From: Umezawaea endophytica
Lineage (GTDB): Bacteria; Actinomycetota; Actinomycetes; Mycobacteriales; Pseudonocardiaceae
DNA: 64,000 nucleotides
Assembly (NCBI RefSeq): GCF_025061645.1
Contig: NZ_JANYMP010000001.1
Coordinates: forward strand, 509,591 to 573,590
Direction of reading: 5' to 3'
The translations under genes and the position numbers were made by a program. Shown here one piece after another: positions 1-12,205 of this stretch. The notes under the pieces were generated by a model, which was given only the letters and a program-made list of their open reading frames with translations, did not search any database and was not told the DNA's origin. The stretch's first letter is position 1, and every line of letters starts with the position of its first letter.

Positions 1-3000
1 GGAACGTCGTCCCGCCCGCCGAGCCGTCGAACCGCCCGAGGTAGTTGAACGCCACGGCCGGGCTCGCGCCGCCGTACCGCGCGCCGTGGCCGATGCCGCG
101 CCGGGGCACGGCCCGCAGCCGTTCCTTGGTCGACTTCAGCACGTCGCCCCAGTCGCCCGCCGGGACGTCCAGCGCCACCGGGAACACCGAGGTGAACCAG
201 CCGACCGTGCGGGACAGGTCGACGCCGTCGAGGAAGTCGCCGTCGCGGCCGTGGCCCTCCAGGTCGACCAGCACCCGGTCGCGGCCCGTCCACCCGGCCA
301 GCACCCGGCCGAGCGCGCTCAGCAGCACGTCGTTGACCTGCGTGCGGTACACGCCCGGCACGTCCTGGAGCAGGGCGCGGGTCAGGTCCGCGTCGAGTTC
401 AGCGGTGACACCGCGCACGGAACCGGTCGTGGCGGTCCCGTGCCGGTCGACCGGCACGGTGGGGTCGCCGGTCACGCCCGTCCAGTGGTCGGCCTCGTCG
501 TCGAACCCGCCGTCGGCGGTGTGCTCGGCCAGCCGGAGCGCCCACTCGCGGAACGCCGTGGTCTTCGCGCCGAGCACGACGTCCTCGCCGCGCACGGCCT
601 GGAGGTACGCCGTTTCCAGGTCCTCCAGCAGGACCCGCCAGGAAACGCCGTCCACGACCAAGTGGTGCACGGCGATCAACAGCCCGCGCGACGTGAGCAG
701 GGCCGCGCGCAGCAGCGGTCCGCGGGCGAGGTCGAACCCGCGGTGCACCTCGTCCGCACTGTCCACTTCGGACAGTACGTCGACCGGCGCGACGGGCGCG
801 TTGTGCTGCCGCCACCCGGATTCCGTGCGCTCGAACCGCATCCGCAGCGCGTCGTGGTGCTCCACCAGCGCGGCCAACGCCGTCCGCAGCGCGGTCACGT
901 CGACCTCGTCGGCGAACTCGACCCGGACGGACTGGTCGAAGTGCTCGGGCCGCGGCGGTTCGGTGTCGAGGAACCACCGCTGGATCGGCGTCAGCGGTGC
1001 CTCGCCGGTCACCGGCCCCTGCGGGACGGTCTGCTCGACGGCGGTGGCGGGCACGGCGGAGGCCAGCGCCGCCACCGTCGAGTGGGTGAACAGGTCGCGC
1101 GGCACCAGGCCGTACCCCGCCTGCCGGGCGCGCGACACGACCTGGATGCTGACGATGGAGTCGCCGCCGAGTTCGAAGAAGTCGTCCTCGACCCCGACCC
1201 GCTCGACCCCGAGCACCCGCTCCCAGATCTCCGCGAGCACCCGTTCGGCCTCCGTGCGGGGCGCGACGTACCGGCTGCCCGCCGCCTCCCACTCGGGAGC
1301 GGGCAGCGCCGCGCGATCGAGTTTCCCGTTGCCAGTCAGGGGAAGCCGGTCGAGGTGGACGACCGCCGAGGGCACCATGTGGTCGGGCAGCGTCCGGGAC
1401 AGGAAGCCGCGCGGGTCCGCGAGCGGGCGCGCCGCGACCACGTAGGCGACGATGAGGTCGCGCCCGGCGTGCTCGCGGACGACGGCCACGGCGGCGGACA
1501 CGTCCTCGTGCGCTTCGAGGGCGGCCTCCACCTCCCCCAACTCGATGCGGAAGCCGCGGATCTTGACCTGGTGGTCGGCGCGGCCGAGGTAGTCGAGCCT
1601 GCCGTCGTCCCACCGGGCCAGGTCGCCGGTGCGGTACATGCGCGTGCCGGAGTCGCCGAACGGGTCCGCGACGAAGCGGGACGCGGTCAGGCCGGGCCGG
1701 TTCAGGTAACCGCGCGCCAAACCCGCGCCCGCCACGAACATCTCGCCGACGACACCGGGCGGCACGGGCCGCAGGTCGTCGTCCAGGACGTACACGCGCA
1801 GGTCCGGGATGGGTTCGCCGACTGAGCCGTCCGCGGGCGTCCACGTGACGTGCACGGTGGTCTCGGTGATGCCGTACATGTTGACCAGCTCGCCGGGGCC
1901 GTCCCACGCGGCCAGCCTGCGCACGTCCAGCGCTTCGCCGCCGAAGACGACGTACCGCAGGCTCAGACCGGTCGGCCGCTCGGCGATGAGCTGGTAGAAC
2001 GCCGACGGCGTCTGGTTGAGCACCGTGACGCGCTCCCGCGCCAGCAGCGCGCCGAAGTCGGCGGGCGACCGGGACACCTCGTGGGGCACGACCACGAGCC
2101 GTCCCCCGTGCAGCAGCGGACCCCACAGCTCCCACACCGAGAAGTCGAAGGCGTAGCTGTGGAACAGCGTCCACACGTCGTCCGGTCCGAAGCCGAACCA
2201 GTGGTCCGTCGCCGAGAACAGCCGGGCCACGTTGGCGTGCGGCACGACGACGCCCTTGGGCTTGCCGGTGGAGCCGGAGGTGTAGATGACGTAGGCGGGG
2301 TTCTCCGGCCGAAGCGCCACCTCCGGCGCGGTGGCGGGCCAGCCGGACAGGTCCGGCAACTCCGTCAGCAGGGCCACCGGACGGGTGTCCTCGACCATGC
2401 CGGAGATCCGGTCGGCCGGGTAGGACGGGTCGATCGGCAGGTACGCCGCGCCGGACTTGAGCACGCCCAGCACGGCCACGACCAGGTCGAGCGAGCGGGG
2501 CAGCTTCAAGGCGACGTACCGCTCCGGTTCGGCGCCCAGCTCCACCAGCGCGTGCGCGAGCCGGTTGGCGCGGGCGTCCAGCTCGGCGTAGGTCAGGCCC
2601 TCGCCCCCGCAGGTGACGGCTACGGCGTCGGGGGTGCGGGCGGCCTGCGCGGCGAACAGGGCGGGCAGGGTGTCCACCGGGAAGTCCCGCCCGGTCGGGT
2701 TCCACTCCACCAGCACCCGGTGGCGCTCGGCGTCGTCCAGCAGGCGCAGGTCGCCCACCGGTCGTGCCGGGTCGGCCAGCACGTCGTCCAGCAGCATCAG
2801 CAGGTGCCGTCCCAGCCGCCGCACCGTCGACTCGTCGAACAGCGCCGGGTCGTGGTCGAGGTCGACCACCAGCCGGGGACCGGGCGACACCACGACGGTG
2901 AGCGCGTAGTTCGTCGGCTCGTGCGCGTGCACGTCGTGCAGCCGCAGGCCGTGCGCGGCCATCGCCTCGTCGTCGAACGGGTAGTTCTCGAACACCAGGA

Positions 3001-6000
3001 TGCTGTCGAACAGGTTCGCGCCACCGGGCAGCGCGCTCCACCCGCGCAACTGGGCCAGCGACACGTGCTCGAACCCCCGCGCCTCGGCCTGGTCGGCCTG
3101 CAACCCGCGCAGCCACGACACCTGGTCGCGCCCGCGGTCGACGGCGACCCGCGTGGGCACGGTGTTGATGAACAGGCCCACCATCGACTCGACGCCCGCC
3201 AGGTCGGCGGGCCTGCCGGACACGGTGGTGCCGAACACGACGTCGTCCGCGCCGCTGTACCGGGCCAGCAGCAGCGCCCACGCGCCCTGCACGACGGTGT
3301 TCACCGTCAGGCCGTGGTGCTGGGCGGCCTCGCGCAGCCGTCGGGTGCCCTCGGCGGTCAGCTCGAACCGCACCGTGCCACCGGACTCCGCCCGGTGCGC
3401 CTCGACCGGACGGCGGTCGTAGGGCAGCGGGGTGGTCTCGTCGAACCCGTCGAGCACCCGCCGCCAGTGCCGCTCGGCCTCCGACCGGTCCTGCCGGTCG
3501 AGCCAGTGCAGGTAGTCGCGGAAGTCGGGGCGGGCGGTGGGCCCGGCCGTGCCGCCGGTCAGCGCCGCGTGGTGCTCGCAGACCTCCGTGAAGAGCTGGG
3601 CCGCGCTCCACCCGTCGAGCAGGACGTGGTGGAACGTCCACAGGACCAGCACCTCGTCCCGCGCCAGCCGGGCGATGGCCACGCGCATCAGCGGCGCGCT
3701 CCCGAGGTCCAGACCGGCGGCGCGGTCGCGTTCCAGCAGGCCTCGCAGCTCCTCGTCGACGTCGAGGCCGCTCCAGTCGAGGTGGGTCACCGGCAGGGTG
3801 ACGCCGCGGCGCACGAGGTGCAGCGGCTCGGGCAGCGCCTCCCACACCACCTCGCCGCGCAGCACGGCGTTGTGGTCCACGACCCGCTGCCAGGCCTCGC
3901 CGAGTGCGCGCGGGTCGGTCACGCCGGACAGCCGGAACCGGACCTGGTTGAAGTAGGCGCCGGACACCGCTCCGTCGACCAGGCCGTGGAAGACCATGCC
4001 CGCCTGCATCGGCGTCAACGGGTACACGTCCTCCACGTCCCGGCCATCACCGACCAGCCGGTCCACCGCCGCCTGGTCCAACCCCGCCAACGGGAAGTCC
4101 GACGGCGTCCGACCACCCGCGCCCGGAAGCGCGCAGTGCTCGACAACCTCCCGCAACGCCCCCGCCATCGCCTCGGCCAACCCGCGCACCGTCGACTCGT
4201 CGTGCACCTCGTCGCTGAAGTACCAGGTCAGGTCGAGGCAGTCGCGGTCGACGGCGGTGACGACATCGATCAGGTGCGGTCGGGGGGCCTCGGGCGCGCT
4301 GTCGAGGTCCAGGCCGCGCACGGTGCGCAGCACACCGCCCTCGACGGCGGACCAGTCCAGCCTGCCGAGGTGGTTGACGCTGATCGACGGGCCGGCCGCG
4401 CCGGGCTCGTGCAGCGCGCCGTAGCCGATCCCCTTGCGCGGCACGGCTCGGAGCTGGTCCTTGACGGACTTGAGCACCGTTCCCCAGTCCCCGTCGGGAA
4501 CGTCCAGCGTGACCGGGAAGATCGACGTGAACCAGCCGACCGTGCGGGACAGGTCCACGCCGTTGAGCAGGTCCTCACGGCCGTGGCCCTCCAGGTCGAC
4601 CGGCACCCGGCGGCGGCCGGTCCAGTCGGCCAGCACCCGGCCGAGCGCGCTCAGCAGCACGTCGTTGACCTGCGTGCGGTACACGCCCGGCACGTCCTGG
4701 AGCAGCGCCCGCGTGGTGTCCCGGTCGAGCCGGACGGTGACCGTGCGAGTCGACCCGGCGGTGTTGGGCCCGTCGTGGTCGACGGGCAGCGACGGGTCCG
4801 CGGTCACGGCCCAGTGGTCACGCTCGTCGTCGAACCCGCCGTCGGCGGTGTGCCGGGCCAGCCGGTGCGACCAGTCCCGGAACGAGGTGGTCTTGGCGGC
4901 CAGCTCGACCGGCTCGCCGCGCGCGGCCTGGTCGTAGGCCGTGACGAGGTCCTCCAGCAGGACGCGCCACGAGACGCCGTCCACGACGAGGTGGTGGACG
5001 GCCAGCCGCAGCACCCGGCCGTCCAGCACGGCTTCGAGCAGCGGACCGGCGGCCAGGTCGAACCCCGCCGAGCGACGCGTGGTCAGGAGTTCGCCCCGCT
5101 CGTCGGGCGCGTTGTGCTGCCGCCACCCGGACCCGGTGCGCTCGAACCGCATCCGCAGCGCGTCGTGGTGCTCCACCAGCGCCGCCAACGCCCGCCGGAG
5201 CGCGTCGACGTCGACGTCCTCCGCCAGGTCGGCGGTCAGCACCTGGTCGAAGTGCTCGGGGTGGTCGGGGTTCGTGGCGAACAGCCACCGCTGCACCGGG
5301 GTGAGGGGGACGTCGCCCGACACCGCGCCCTGGTCGGTCTCGGAGCGGCCGGCCGTGGTGGTGACGGCCGCGAGGGCTGCCACGGTGGGGTGCCGGAACA
5401 GGTCGCCGGGGGTGAGGGCGAGTCCGGCCCGGCGAGCGCGGGACACCACCTGGATGCTCAGGATGGAGTCGCCGCCCAGCTCGAAGAAGTTGTCGCGGGC
5501 ACCGACGCGGTCAACGCCCAGCAGGTCGGCCCAGATGCCGGCCAGCACGGTCTCCGGCCCGTTGGCGGGCGCGACGTGGGTGGTGCCCGCCGCCCACTCC
5601 GGTTCGGGCAGCGCGCGCCGGTCGACCTTGCCGCTCGCGTTGAGCGGCAACGAGTCCACGACGACGAACGCGGAGGGCACGAGGTAGTCGGGCAACCCGA
5701 GGGCGAGGAAGTCCTTCAGCCCGGCCAAGTCCGGCGGTGCGCCCTCGGCGGTCAGGTACGCGACGAGGCGCTTGCGCCCGGTGTCGTCGGCGCGCACGAC
5801 CGTCACCGACTGGGCGACGGCGGGGTGCCTCGACAACGCCGTGTCGACCTCGCCGGGCTCGACCCGGAACCCCCGGATCTTGACCTGGTCGTCGGTGCGG
5901 CCGACGAACTCCACGGTCCCGTCGGCCCGCCAGCGCACCAGGTCGCCGGTGCGGTACATCCGCTCCCCCGGCGCCCCGAACGGGTCGGCGACGAACCGGG

Positions 6001-9000
6001 AGGCGGTCAGGCCAGGACGACCCGCGTAGCCGCGCGCCAACCCGGCGCCCGCGATGAACAGCTCGCCGGGCACACCGACCGGGGCGGGCGACAGCGACTC
6101 GTCCAGCACGAGGACGCGCATGCCGTCCAGCGGGCGGCCGATGGGCACGACGTCCGGGACCGCGTCGGGGTCGGTCATCCGGTGCGCGGTGGCGAAGGTG
6201 GTGGTCTCGGTGGGGCCGTAGCCGTCGACCACGGCGATTCCGGGGCACGCCCGCAGCACCCGCCGGACCGCGGGCGCGGGCACGACGTCCCCGCCGGTCC
6301 ACACCTCGCGCAGCCCGGCCAGGCAGCCGGGGTCGTCCTGCGCGACGGCGCGGAACAGCCCGGCGGTCAGCCACAGGCCCGTCACGTCGTGCCGGGTGAC
6401 GAGGTCGCGGAGCACGTCGGCGTCGAGGTCCCCCACCGGGGCGACCACGACGGAGCCGCCGCTGAGCAGCGGCACCCACAGCTCGTAGGTGGTGGCGTCG
6501 AACGCGGGCGCGGAGTGCAGCAGGACCCGGTCGTGCGCCCCGCCGGAGAACCGGTCGTCGCGGGCGAGGTCGGTCACGTCGCGGTGCCGCACCGCCACGC
6601 CCTTGGGCACGCCGGTGGACCCCGAGGTGTGCATGACGTACGCCAGGTCGTCCGGGCGCACCGTCACGTCGGGCGCCTCGGCGGGCTCCGCGGCCAGGTC
6701 CGCGGTATCCAGCACGACCACGCGGCCGTCGTGGACCTCCCGCGCGGTGTCACACCACGTCCCGTCGGTGACGACCACCCCGGCGCCGTTCTCGGCCAGC
6801 AGCACGGCCAACCGCTCGGCGGGCGCCCTCGTGTCGAGCGGGACGTAGGCCCCGCCCGCCTTGACCACGGCCAACTCGGCGACGACGAGGTCGGCCGACC
6901 GGCCGACGAGCAGCGCCACCGGGTCCCCGACGCGCACCCCGTGGCGCAGGAGGTGGTGGGCGAGGCGGTTGGCGCGCGCGTCCAGCTCGGCGTAGGTCAG
7001 TGTCGTGACGTCGGTGACGACGGCCGGGGCATCGGGCGCGCGGCGGACCCGGTCGGCGAACAGGGCGGTGATCGTGGTCGGCGGCCGGTCGTGGCGGGTG
7101 CCGTTCCACGCCTCCAGGACCTGGTGGCGTTCGGCCGGTCCGAGCAGCGACAGGTCGCCGAGCGCCCGACCGGGGTCGGCGGCGACCGCCTCCAGCAGCA
7201 CCCGCAGGTGTCCGGCCATCCGCTCGACGGTGGCCGCGTCCCACAGGTCGGTGTTGTACTCCACGGAGAGGTCCAGCGAGTCGTCGCCGGGCCAGAACTC
7301 CACCAGCAGCTCGAACCGGGCTCGCGGCCGGGGCAGGTGGTGCTCGACCACGCGCAGCGCGTCGACGGTGGTGGGCCGCACCATCCGCTGCTGGAGCAGG
7401 ACGAGCGCCTGGACCAGCGGCGTGCGGCTGGGGTCGCGGTCCGGTCGCAGCTCGTCGACCAGCCGGTCGAAGGGCACCTCGTCGTGGGCGAACGTGTCGA
7501 GCACGGTTTCCCGGACGTCGGCCAGGAACTCGTCGAACGGCAGAGCGGGGTCCACTGTGGACCGGAGGACGAGCGTGTTGACGAAGAACCCGACCACGTC
7601 GTCCAGTTCGGGCCTGCCGCGGCCCGCCGAAGCGGTGCCGACGGCCACGTCGCGCCGCCCGGTGTAGCGGGCCAGCAGCACCTGCACGGCGGCGGCCAGC
7701 GTGGTGAAGAGGGTGGCCCCGCTGTCCCGGCCCACCTCGGTCAGCCGGGCCACCAGCGGGGCGGGCAGCGACTCGCGGTGCACGGCGCCCGCCGTGGTGC
7801 GCCGGGCGGGGCGGGGCCGGTCGGTCGGCAGGTCGAGCGGTTCGAGGTCGGCGAGCCTGCTCCGCCAGTGGTCCAGTTCCCCGGCCACGGCCGGGTCGTC
7901 GAGGCGGTGGCGCTGCCACACCGCGAAGTCCGCGTACCGCACGGGCAGGGGCCGGAGGTCGGCCGGGGTTCTTCGCACGGCCGACCGGTAGAGCTCCAGC
8001 AGGTCGTCGACCTGCACCCGGAGGGACCAGCCGTCGGTGGCGATGTGGTGCTGGTCGAGCAGCAGCACGTGCTCGTCGTCGGCCAACCTGGCGAGCACGG
8101 CACGGGCGAGCGGGCCGACCCGGAGGTCGAACGGCGTGGTCAACTCCTCCGCGCACAGCCGGTCGAGGGCGTCGTCCCGCTCGTCGGGCGCCACACCGGA
8201 CAGGTCGGCCACGCGCAGCGGCACCGTCCCGTGTGGAGCGACGACCTGGACGCCGACGCCGTCGACCTCGTCGAAGGTGGTGCGCATGGCCTCGTGCCGC
8301 GCGGCCAGACCGTCCAGCGCGGTCCGCAGGGCGTCGACGTCAAGCGGTCCGGACAGCCGCAGTCCGACGCCGGTGTTGTAGTCGGTGGCGGTCGGGTCGA
8401 CTCGGTGCAGGAACCACAACCGCTGCTGCGCGGGGGAAAGCGGGACCACGCCGTCGAGCGCGGCCGGAGCGATCCGGTCCTCCGCGTCGACGGGTCGCCG
8501 AGCGGCGACCACGGCGGCGAGGCCCGCGACGGTCCGCGCGTCGAACAGGTCCCGAGAGGACAGCGGCACGTCCAGCGCCGACCGCAGCCGGGAGACCACC
8601 CGCATGGCCTGGATGGAGTCGCCGCCGAGGGACACGAAGTCGTCCTCGGCGGCGACCCCGTCGGGGGCCAGCCCGAGCACCTCGGCCCAGGCGCTCGCGA
8701 CCGCGCTCTCGGCTGGGGTCCGGGGCGCGACGTGCCCGCCGCGACGGTCCGCGTGCCACTCGGGCTCGGGCAGTGCCTTGCGGTCGACCTTCCCGTTGGA
8801 GTTCAGCGGGAGGCGGTCCAGTGCCACGAACGCCGACGGCACCATGTAGTCGGGCAGCGAGCGCAGCACCACCTCGCGCAGGTCGTCGTCGGAGGGCGGC
8901 GGTCCGCCGTTCGCGACGACGTAGCCGACCAGTCGCTTGGTGCCGGTCCGGTCGACCCTGGTCAGGACGGCGGCCTGCGCGACACCGGGGTGGCGGGCCA

Positions 9001-10318
9001 GCACGGCTTCGACCTCGGCGGTCTCGATCCGGAAACCGCGGACCTTGACCTGGTCGTCCGCGCGGCCGACGAAGTCGACGGCGCCCTCGGGCGTCCACCG
9101 GACCAGGTCGCCGGTCCGGTACATCCGCTCCCCCGGCCCGCCGAACGGGTCGGCCGGGAAGCGGTCGGCGGTCAGGCCGGGGCGGTCGAGGTACCCGCGG
9201 GCGAGGCCCGCGCCCGCGATGAACAGCTCACCGGTCACGCCCTCCGGCACGGGGCGCAGGTCCTCGTCCAGCACGTGCAGGCGCATGCCGTCCAGCGCGG
9301 TGCCGATCGGCAGCACCTCGGGGACGGCGTCGACGTCGGTCAGCGGGTGCGAGGTCGCGAACGTAGTGGTCTCGGTCGGACCGTAGACGTCCACCACGAC
9401 GGTTCCGGGGCAGGCCCGCAGCACCCGCCGCACGGCCGCCGCGGGCACGACGTCACCACCGGTCCACACCTCGCGCAGCCCGGTGAAGCAGGCCGGGTCC
9501 TCCTGCGCCAGCAACCGGAACAGGCCCGTGGTCAGGAACACCCCCGTCACGCCGTCCCGGTCGACCGCCTCCCGCAGCACCCGCCCGTCCACGTCACCGG
9601 GAGGCGCCACCACGACCGCGCCGCCGTTGAGCAGCGGCACCCACACCTCGTAGGTCGACGCGTCGAACGCCACCGGCGAGTGCACCAGCACGCGGTCGTG
9701 CGCGCCGTTGGCGAACCGCGCGTCACGGGCGAGGTCGACCACGTCGCGGTGCCGCGCCGCCACCCCCTTGGGCACCCCGGTCGACCCCGAGGTGAAGACG
9801 ACGTACGCGAGGTTGTCCGGGAGCACGACCGGTACGTCGACGGGGTCCTCCGCCTCGTCCTCGTCCAGCAGGACCAGGTGTCCACCGTGGACGCGCTCGG
9901 CGGCCGTCCGCCACGTGCCGTCGGTCAGCAGCACCGACACCCCGGCCTCCGCCAGGATCGTCGCCATCCGCTCGTCCGGCGCGCGGGAGTCCAGCGGCAC
10001 GTACGCGCCACCGGCCTTCAGCACGGCCAGCAGGGCGACCACGAGGTTCGCCGACCGCTCGGCCAGCACGCCGACGGGCCGTTCCGGCCGCACCCCGAGG
10101 CGCAGCAGGCGCCGGGCGAGCCGGTCGGAGCGCGCGTCGAGCTCGCCGTAGGAGCACCGCGCGCCGTCCGCGACCACGGCGGTGGCGGAGGGGTCTCGCA
10201 GGACCTGTTCGGCGAACAGGTCGAGGACGGTGGCGCCCGTGGGCGCGAGGTCGTGGGGTTCGGGGGACAACTGACCGCCTGCCACCGGTGCGGCGGGAGC
10301 GGTGCGGGGGATCGTCAT
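1..10318 (-). CDS. Non-ribosomal peptide synthetase, three modules visible (C-terminus beyond the left edge)
   Basis: Start of an NRPS assembly line; about 3,439 residues lie in the window. Domain order: A1 (core [10 protein letters not shown] near residue 176), T1 (LGGDSI near 561), C1 (HHIATDGWS near 756), A2 (near 1226), T2 (near 1614), E ([10 protein letters not shown] near 1777, then RTVGWFTS), C2 (HHVLLDGWS near 2233), A3 (near 2681), T3 (near 3051), second E (near 3220, cut just after FNYLG). No C domain precedes A1, so this protein initiates the peptide. Aligning by eye to the GrsA pocket gives the codes DAYFWGVTFK (A1, branched aliphatic, Ile/Val-like), DAYWWGGTFK (A2, Val-like) and DFWNVGMVHK (A3, matches the Thr code except one conservative change). 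Inferred start of product: Ile/Val - D-Val - D-Thr. ATG at 10318 follows AAGG by about ten bases. The gene lies 75 bp behind a candidate trans-acting cyclase. Confidence 0.95.
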   Translation of the reverse strand, partial: MTIPRTAPAAPVAGGQLSPEPHDLAPTGATVLDLFAEQVLRDPSATAVVADGARCSYGELDARSDRLARRLLRLGVRPERPVGVLAERSANLVVALLAVLKAGGAYVPLDSRAPDERMATILAEAGVSVLLTDGTWRTAAERVHGGHLVLLDEDEAEDPVDVPVVLPDNLAYVVFTSGSTGVPKGVAARHRDVVDLARDARFANGAHDRVLVHSPVAFDASTYEVWVPLLNGGAVVVAPPGDVDGRVLREAVDRDGVTGVFLTTGLFRLLAQEDPACFTGLREVWTGGDVVPAAAVRRVLRACPGTVVVDVYGPTETTTFATSHPLTDVDAVPEVLPIGTALDGMRLHVLDEDLRPVPEGVTGELFIAGAGLARGYLDRPGLTADRFPADPFGGPGERMYRTGDLVRWTPEGAVDFVGRADDQVKVRGFRIETAEVEAVLARHPGVAQAAVLTRVDRTGTKRLVGYVVANGGPPPSDDDLREVVLRSLPDYMVPSAFVALDRLPLNSNGKVDRKALPEPEWHADRRGGHVAPRTPAESAVASAWAEVLGLAPDGVAAEDDFVSLGGDSIQAMRVVSRLRSALDVPLSSRDLFDARTVAGLAAVVAARRPVDAEDRIAPAALDGVVPLSPAQQRLWFLHRVDPTATDYNTGVGLRLSGPLDVDALRTALDGLAARHEAMRTTFDEVDGVGVQVVAPHGTVPLRVADLSGVAPDERDDALDRLCAEELTTPFDLRVGPLARAVLARLADDEHVLLLDQHHIATDGWSLRVQVDDLLELYRSAVRRTPADLRPLPVRYADFAVWQRHRLDDPAVAGELDHWRSRLADLEPLDLPTDRPRPARRTTAGAVHRESLPAPLVARLTEVGRDSGATLFTTLAAAVQVLLARYTGRRDVAVGTASAGRGRPELDDVVGFFVNTLVLRSTVDPALPFDEFLADVRETVLDTFAHDEVPFDRLVDELRPDRDPSRTPLVQALVLLQQRMVRPTTVDALRVVEHHLPRPRARFELLVEFWPGDDSLDLSVEYNTDLWDAATVERMAGHLRVLLEAVAADPGRALGDLSLLGPAERHQVLEAWNGTRHDRPPTTITALFADRVRRAPDAPAVVTDVTTLTYAELDARANRLAHHLLRHGVRVGDPVALLVGRSADLVVAELAVVKAGGAYVPLDTRAPAERLAVLLAENGAGVVVTDGTWCDTAREVHDGRVVVLDTADLAAEPAEAPDVTVRPDDLAYVMHTSGSTGVPKGVAVRHRDVTDLARDDRFSGGAHDRVLLHSAPAFDATTYELWVPLLSGGSVVVAPVGDLDADVLRDLVTRHDVTGLWLTAGLFRAVAQDDPGCLAGLREVWTGGDVVPAPAVRRVLRACPGIAVVDGYGPTETTTFATAHRMTDPDAVPDVVPIGRPLDGMRVLVLDESLSPAPVGVPGELFIAGAGLARGYAGRPGLTASRFVADPFGAPGERMYRTGDLVRWRADGTVEFVGRTDDQVKIRGFRVEPGEVDTALSRHPAVAQSVTVVRADDTGRKRLVAYLTAEGAPPDLAGLKDFLALGLPDYLVPSAFVVVDSLPLNASGKVDRRALPEPEWAAGTTHVAPANGPETVLAGIWADLLGVDRVGARDNFFELGGDSILSIQVVSRARRAGLALTPGDLFRHPTVAALAAVTTTAGRSETDQGAVSGDVPLTPVQRWLFATNPDHPEHFDQVLTADLAEDVDVDALRRALAALVEHHDALRMRFERTGSGWRQHNAPDERGELLTTRRSAGFDLAAGPLLEAVLDGRVLRLAVHHLVVDGVSWRVLLEDLVTAYDQAARGEPVELAAKTTSFRDWSHRLARHTADGGFDDERDHWAVTADPSLPVDHDGPNTAGSTRTVTVRLDRDTTRALLQDVPGVYRTQVNDVLLSALGRVLADWTGRRRVPVDLEGHGREDLLNGVDLSRTVGWFTSIFPVTLDVPDGDWGTVLKSVKDQLRAVPRKGIGYGALHEPGAAGPSISVNHLGRLDWSAVEGGVLRTVRGLDLDSAPEAPRPHLIDVVTAVDRDCLDLTWYFSDEVHDESTVRGLAEAMAGALREVVEHCALPGAGGRTPSDFPLAGLDQAAVDRLVGDGRDVEDVYPLTPMQAGMVFHGLVDGAVSGAYFNQVRFRLSGVTDPRALGEAWQRVVDHNAVLRGEVVWEALPEPLHLVRRGVTLPVTHLDWSGLDVDEELRGLLERDRAAGLDLGSAPLMRVAIARLARDEVLVLWTFHHVLLDGWSAAQLFTEVCEHHAALTGGTAGPTARPDFRDYLHWLDRQDRSEAERHWRRVLDGFDETTPLPYDRRPVEAHRAESGGTVRFELTAEGTRRLREAAQHHGLTVNTVVQGAWALLLARYSGADDVVFGTTVSGRPADLAGVESMVGLFINTVPTRVAVDRGRDQVSWLRGLQADQAEARGFEHVSLAQLRGWSALPGGANLFDSILVFENYPFDDEAMAAHGLRLHDVHAHEPTNYALTVVVSPGPRLVVDLDHDPALFDESTVRRLGRHLLMLLDDVLADPARPVGDLRLLDDAERHRVLVEWNPTGRDFPVDTLPALFAAQAARTPDAVAVTCGGEGLTYAELDARANRLAHALVELGAEPERYVALKLPRSLDLVVAVLGVLKSGAAYLPIDPSYPADRISGMVEDTRPVALLTELPDLSGWPATAPEVALRPENPAYVIYTSGSTGKPKGVVVPHANVARLFSATDHWFGFGPDDVWTLFHSYAFDFSVWELWGPLLHGGRLVVVPHEVSRSPADFGALLARERVTVLNQTPSAFYQLIAERPTGLSLRYVVFGGEALDVRRLAAWDGPGELVNMYGITETTVHVTWTPADGSVGEPIPDLRVYVLDDDLRPVPPGVVGEMFVAGAGLARGYLNRPGLTASRFVADPFGDSGTRMYRTGDLARWDDGRLDYLGRADHQVKIRGFRIELGEVEAALEAHEDVSAAVAVVREHAGRDLIVAYVVAARPLADPRGFLSRTLPDHMVPSAVVHLDRLPLTGNGKLDRAALPAPEWEAAGSRYVAPRTEAERVLAEIWERVLGVERVGVEDDFFELGGDSIVSIQVVSRARQAGYGLVPRDLFTHSTVAALASAVPATAVEQTVPQGPVTGEAPLTPIQRWFLDTEPPRPEHFDQSVRVEFADEVDVTALRTALAALVEHHDALRMRFERTESGWRQHNAPVAPVDVLSEVDSADEVHRGFDLARGPLLRAALLTSRGLLIAVHHLVVDGVSWRVLLEDLETAYLQAVRGEDVVLGAKTTAFREWALRLAEHTADGGFDDEADHWTGVTGDPTVPVDRHGTATTGSVRGVTAELDADLTRALLQDVPGVYRTQVNDVLLSALGRVLAGWTGRDRVLVDLEGHGRDGDFLDGVDLSRTVGWFTSVFPVALDVPAGDWGDVLKSTKERLRAVPRRGIGHGARYGGASPAVAFNYLGRFDGSAGGTTF

Positions 10319-10393
10319 GCCGTCCAACCTTTTTCGGGCGCGCAGCAGCGCCACGGGACCAGGGGGGTGTGCGTTCGGAGCCGTGCCGGGCCG

Positions 10394-11728
10394 TCAGGCC
10401 ACTTCGCGTCCGTTCCGCTGCCTGCCCGCGACCCGCCCGCCGATCTGGATGCGGTCGATCCGACCGCTGCGGGGGTCGCGCAGGAAGCGACCGGGGTTGC
10501 CGGTCGCGCCGTTGGCCAGGTCGGTCACGGAGAACACGAACCCGTCGTGGACCGCGAGGCGCGCGGCCGGTTCGTCGTCCACGACCAGGTGGAGTTCGTC
10601 GTCGCGGACGACCACCGAGTAGGCGATGTCGCCGTTGACGTAGGTGCCGGTGCACTCGCGCGGGATCGCCGTGCGCGGTTCGGCGTCGATCGTCGCGGAG
10701 GGCTCGTCGATGTCGACGCCCGCCGACCGCAGTTCGGGGAGGAGTTCGCGCCACAGGGCCGAGCCGGTGGCGGAGTTCGCGGTGAGGGCCACCACGGTGC
10801 CCGACTCGGGGTCGAGGCGCAGGTGGCAGGACGTCCCATCGGCCGTTCCGTCGTGCCCGAGCCAGCGGGTGCCACCACCGCGGAACAGCGCGAAGCCGAG
10901 GCCCCAGCCGTCGGCGAGGCCGAACGGTTCGGCGCCGGGGACCGGGCGGCGCATCTCGGCCAGGTGGTCGGGGGTGACGAGGCCGTGGTCGCTGCCGCCG
11001 TGCCGGGGGCGCAGGTGCATCTTCGCGAGTTCGACCAGGTCGGCGGCGCTCGCGGCGAGGCCGCCCGCGGGCGCCTCCACCGACATCAGCTCCTGCTCGA
11101 CCGGGCGGACCAGGCGCAGGGCCCGGTTGACGGTGTGGCCGCTCGCCGTCGAGGGCGCCGCGGGGAGCACGGGGTCGGCGCCCGCGATGAAGCCGAGGTT
11201 GATGCCGAGCGGCTTGAGCAGGATGGTCTGGACCGCTTCCGACCAGGTCATCCCGGTCGCCACCTCGATCAGGCGGCCGATGAGGGCGTACCCGGCGTTG
11301 GAGTAGGAGAAGCCCGCGCCGGGTGCCTGCACGACGTCGAGCAGGGAGGCCGCCAGCGGTGAGCGGCCGTCGGGGGACGCCGTCACCTCCGAGTGCAGTC
11401 CCCCCGTGTGGCTGAGCAGGTGGCGGGCCGTCAGCAGGTCGGCGATCCCGCCGCGGGCCTGCCGCACCTCCGGGAGGTACTCCGCGACCGGCTCGTCCAG
11501 TTCGACGTCGCCGTCGGACACCAGCACCATCAGCAGGGTCGCGGTGAAGGCCTTCGTGATGGAGCCGATGGGCACCTTGCTGTCCCGCGCCACCGCGCGT
11601 CCCGTGCCGTGCCGTTCCTCGCCGAACTCGAACTCCGAGGCGTCACCGCCGTGCCACACGACGAGTTGCGCACCCGGTACGTCGTTCTCGCGGGCCGATC
11701 TCTCCAGAGCCCTGTGCAAGCCTTCCAC
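10394..11728 (-). CDS. Serine hydrolase of the class C beta-lactamase/PBP fold with lipocalin-like tail; candidate trans-acting NRPS thioesterase
   Basis: 444 residues. Catalytic signatures are in family order: S56-I-T-K59 (SxxK), Y142-S-N144 (YxN) and GH292DG in place of the KTG box. The last ~100 residues form a lipocalin-like beta domain. The same layout (SxxK, YxN, late His, lipocalin tail) is known from PBP-type thioesterases such as SurE, which release and cyclise peptides from NRPSs that end in a D-residue and lack a TE domain. Position immediately upstream of, and co-directional with, an NRPS containing E domains supports that role, but a D-aminopeptidase or esterase is possible. No signal peptide is evident, which fits a cytoplasmic enzyme. 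GTG start at 11728 follows GGGAGGGG. Its catalytic half resembles the C-terminal half of the fusion at 56783-60079. Confidence 0.8.
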   Translation of the reverse strand: MEGLHRALERSARENDVPGAQLVVWHGGDASEFEFGEERHGTGRAVARDSKVPIGSITKAFTATLLMVLVSDGDVELDEPVAEYLPEVRQARGGIADLLTARHLLSHTGGLHSEVTASPDGRSPLAASLLDVVQAPGAGFSYSNAGYALIGRLIEVATGMTWSEAVQTILLKPLGINLGFIAGADPVLPAAPSTASGHTVNRALRLVRPVEQELMSVEAPAGGLAASAADLVELAKMHLRPRHGGSDHGLVTPDHLAEMRRPVPGAEPFGLADGWGLGFALFRGGGTRWLGHDGTADGTSCHLRLDPESGTVVALTANSATGSALWRELLPELRSAGVDIDEPSATIDAEPRTAIPRECTGTYVNGDIAYSVVVRDDELHLVVDDEPAARLAVHDGFVFSVTDLANGATGNPGRFLRDPRSGRIDRIQIGGRVAGRQRNGREVA

Positions 11729-12205
11729 GATTCCCCTCCCTCACGGTGGTCTCCGCGCGTTTCCGCCGATCCGTCCACGGCGAAAACGCGCGTGCCACTG
11801 GTCCACGCACTTCTGACACCGACCTACTCGGAAGTAAATTATTCCTTCGGACAAGTTCGCCCACGATCGGTGGGCGAAGGTCCGACGTCGTCATGTACCC
11901 ACTTCGACGAGCCTCCATGCCGATGAGTTCCTATTTGCTGGATTCCATCCGGCAAAGAAAAGATCAGCCGCCCTCTACTCAATCTCCAACGAGCCCGAGC
12001 GATCGAGGTTACGGGCCGCGAGAAGAGAACTTCGCCATTAGTCCACATTTAGTGGAATCGCACGGAAGGTAAGCGCGAGACAGTCGTTTTCACTCGAACG
12101 CCATGTTTGACCAAGCCGCGGCGCGGACCACCGGCACAGACGCCCGCGACGCGATGACACCAGGTCATCGCGTCGCGGAGGATCTCGGCACTCGAGGCCG
12201 GGGCG
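11729..12205. other. Gene-free stretch between mbtH and the serine hydrolase, with two inverted repeats
   Basis: About 480 bases with no convincing gene and visibly lower GC than the flanks. It should hold the promoter of the hydrolase-NRPS transcript. Two symmetrical elements are visible: TTCGCCCAC - GATCG - GTGGGCGAA at 11856-11878 (9-bp arms, 5-base loop) and TCCAC - ATTTA - GTGGA at 12042-12056. The first could be a regulator site or attenuator hairpin; neither matches a regulator site I recognise. The mbtH terminator hairpin lies at the right end. Confidence 0.5.
12144..12178 (-). terminator. Perfect 15-bp hairpin downstream of mbtH
   Basis: CCGCGACGCGATGAC at 12144-12158, loop ACCAG, then its exact complement at 12164-12178. 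It starts 27 bases past the mbtH stop. It lacks a U-tract, as is common for actinomycete terminators. It implies that mbtH is transcribed apart from the hydrolase-NRPS unit. Confidence 0.7.

Noticed and set aside
399-3845. A 1,148-codon minus-strand frame overlapping the NRPS.
   Set aside because: It is the wrong frame of the same strand: Arg/Ala-rich, no motifs, while the frame ending at 1 carries every NRPS core motif.
1850-11362. A 3,170-codon open frame on the plus strand opposite the NRPS.
   Set aside because: It is antisense to a clear NRPS and to the serine hydrolase, has the His/Gln/Val/Arg/Gly-rich composition of a GC-rich shadow frame, and has no domains or ribosome site.
11746-12072. 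A 108-codon plus-strand frame in the gap beside mbtH.
   Set aside because: No ribosome site, no domain, low-complexity Ser/Pro/Arg composition; it crosses two inverted repeats.
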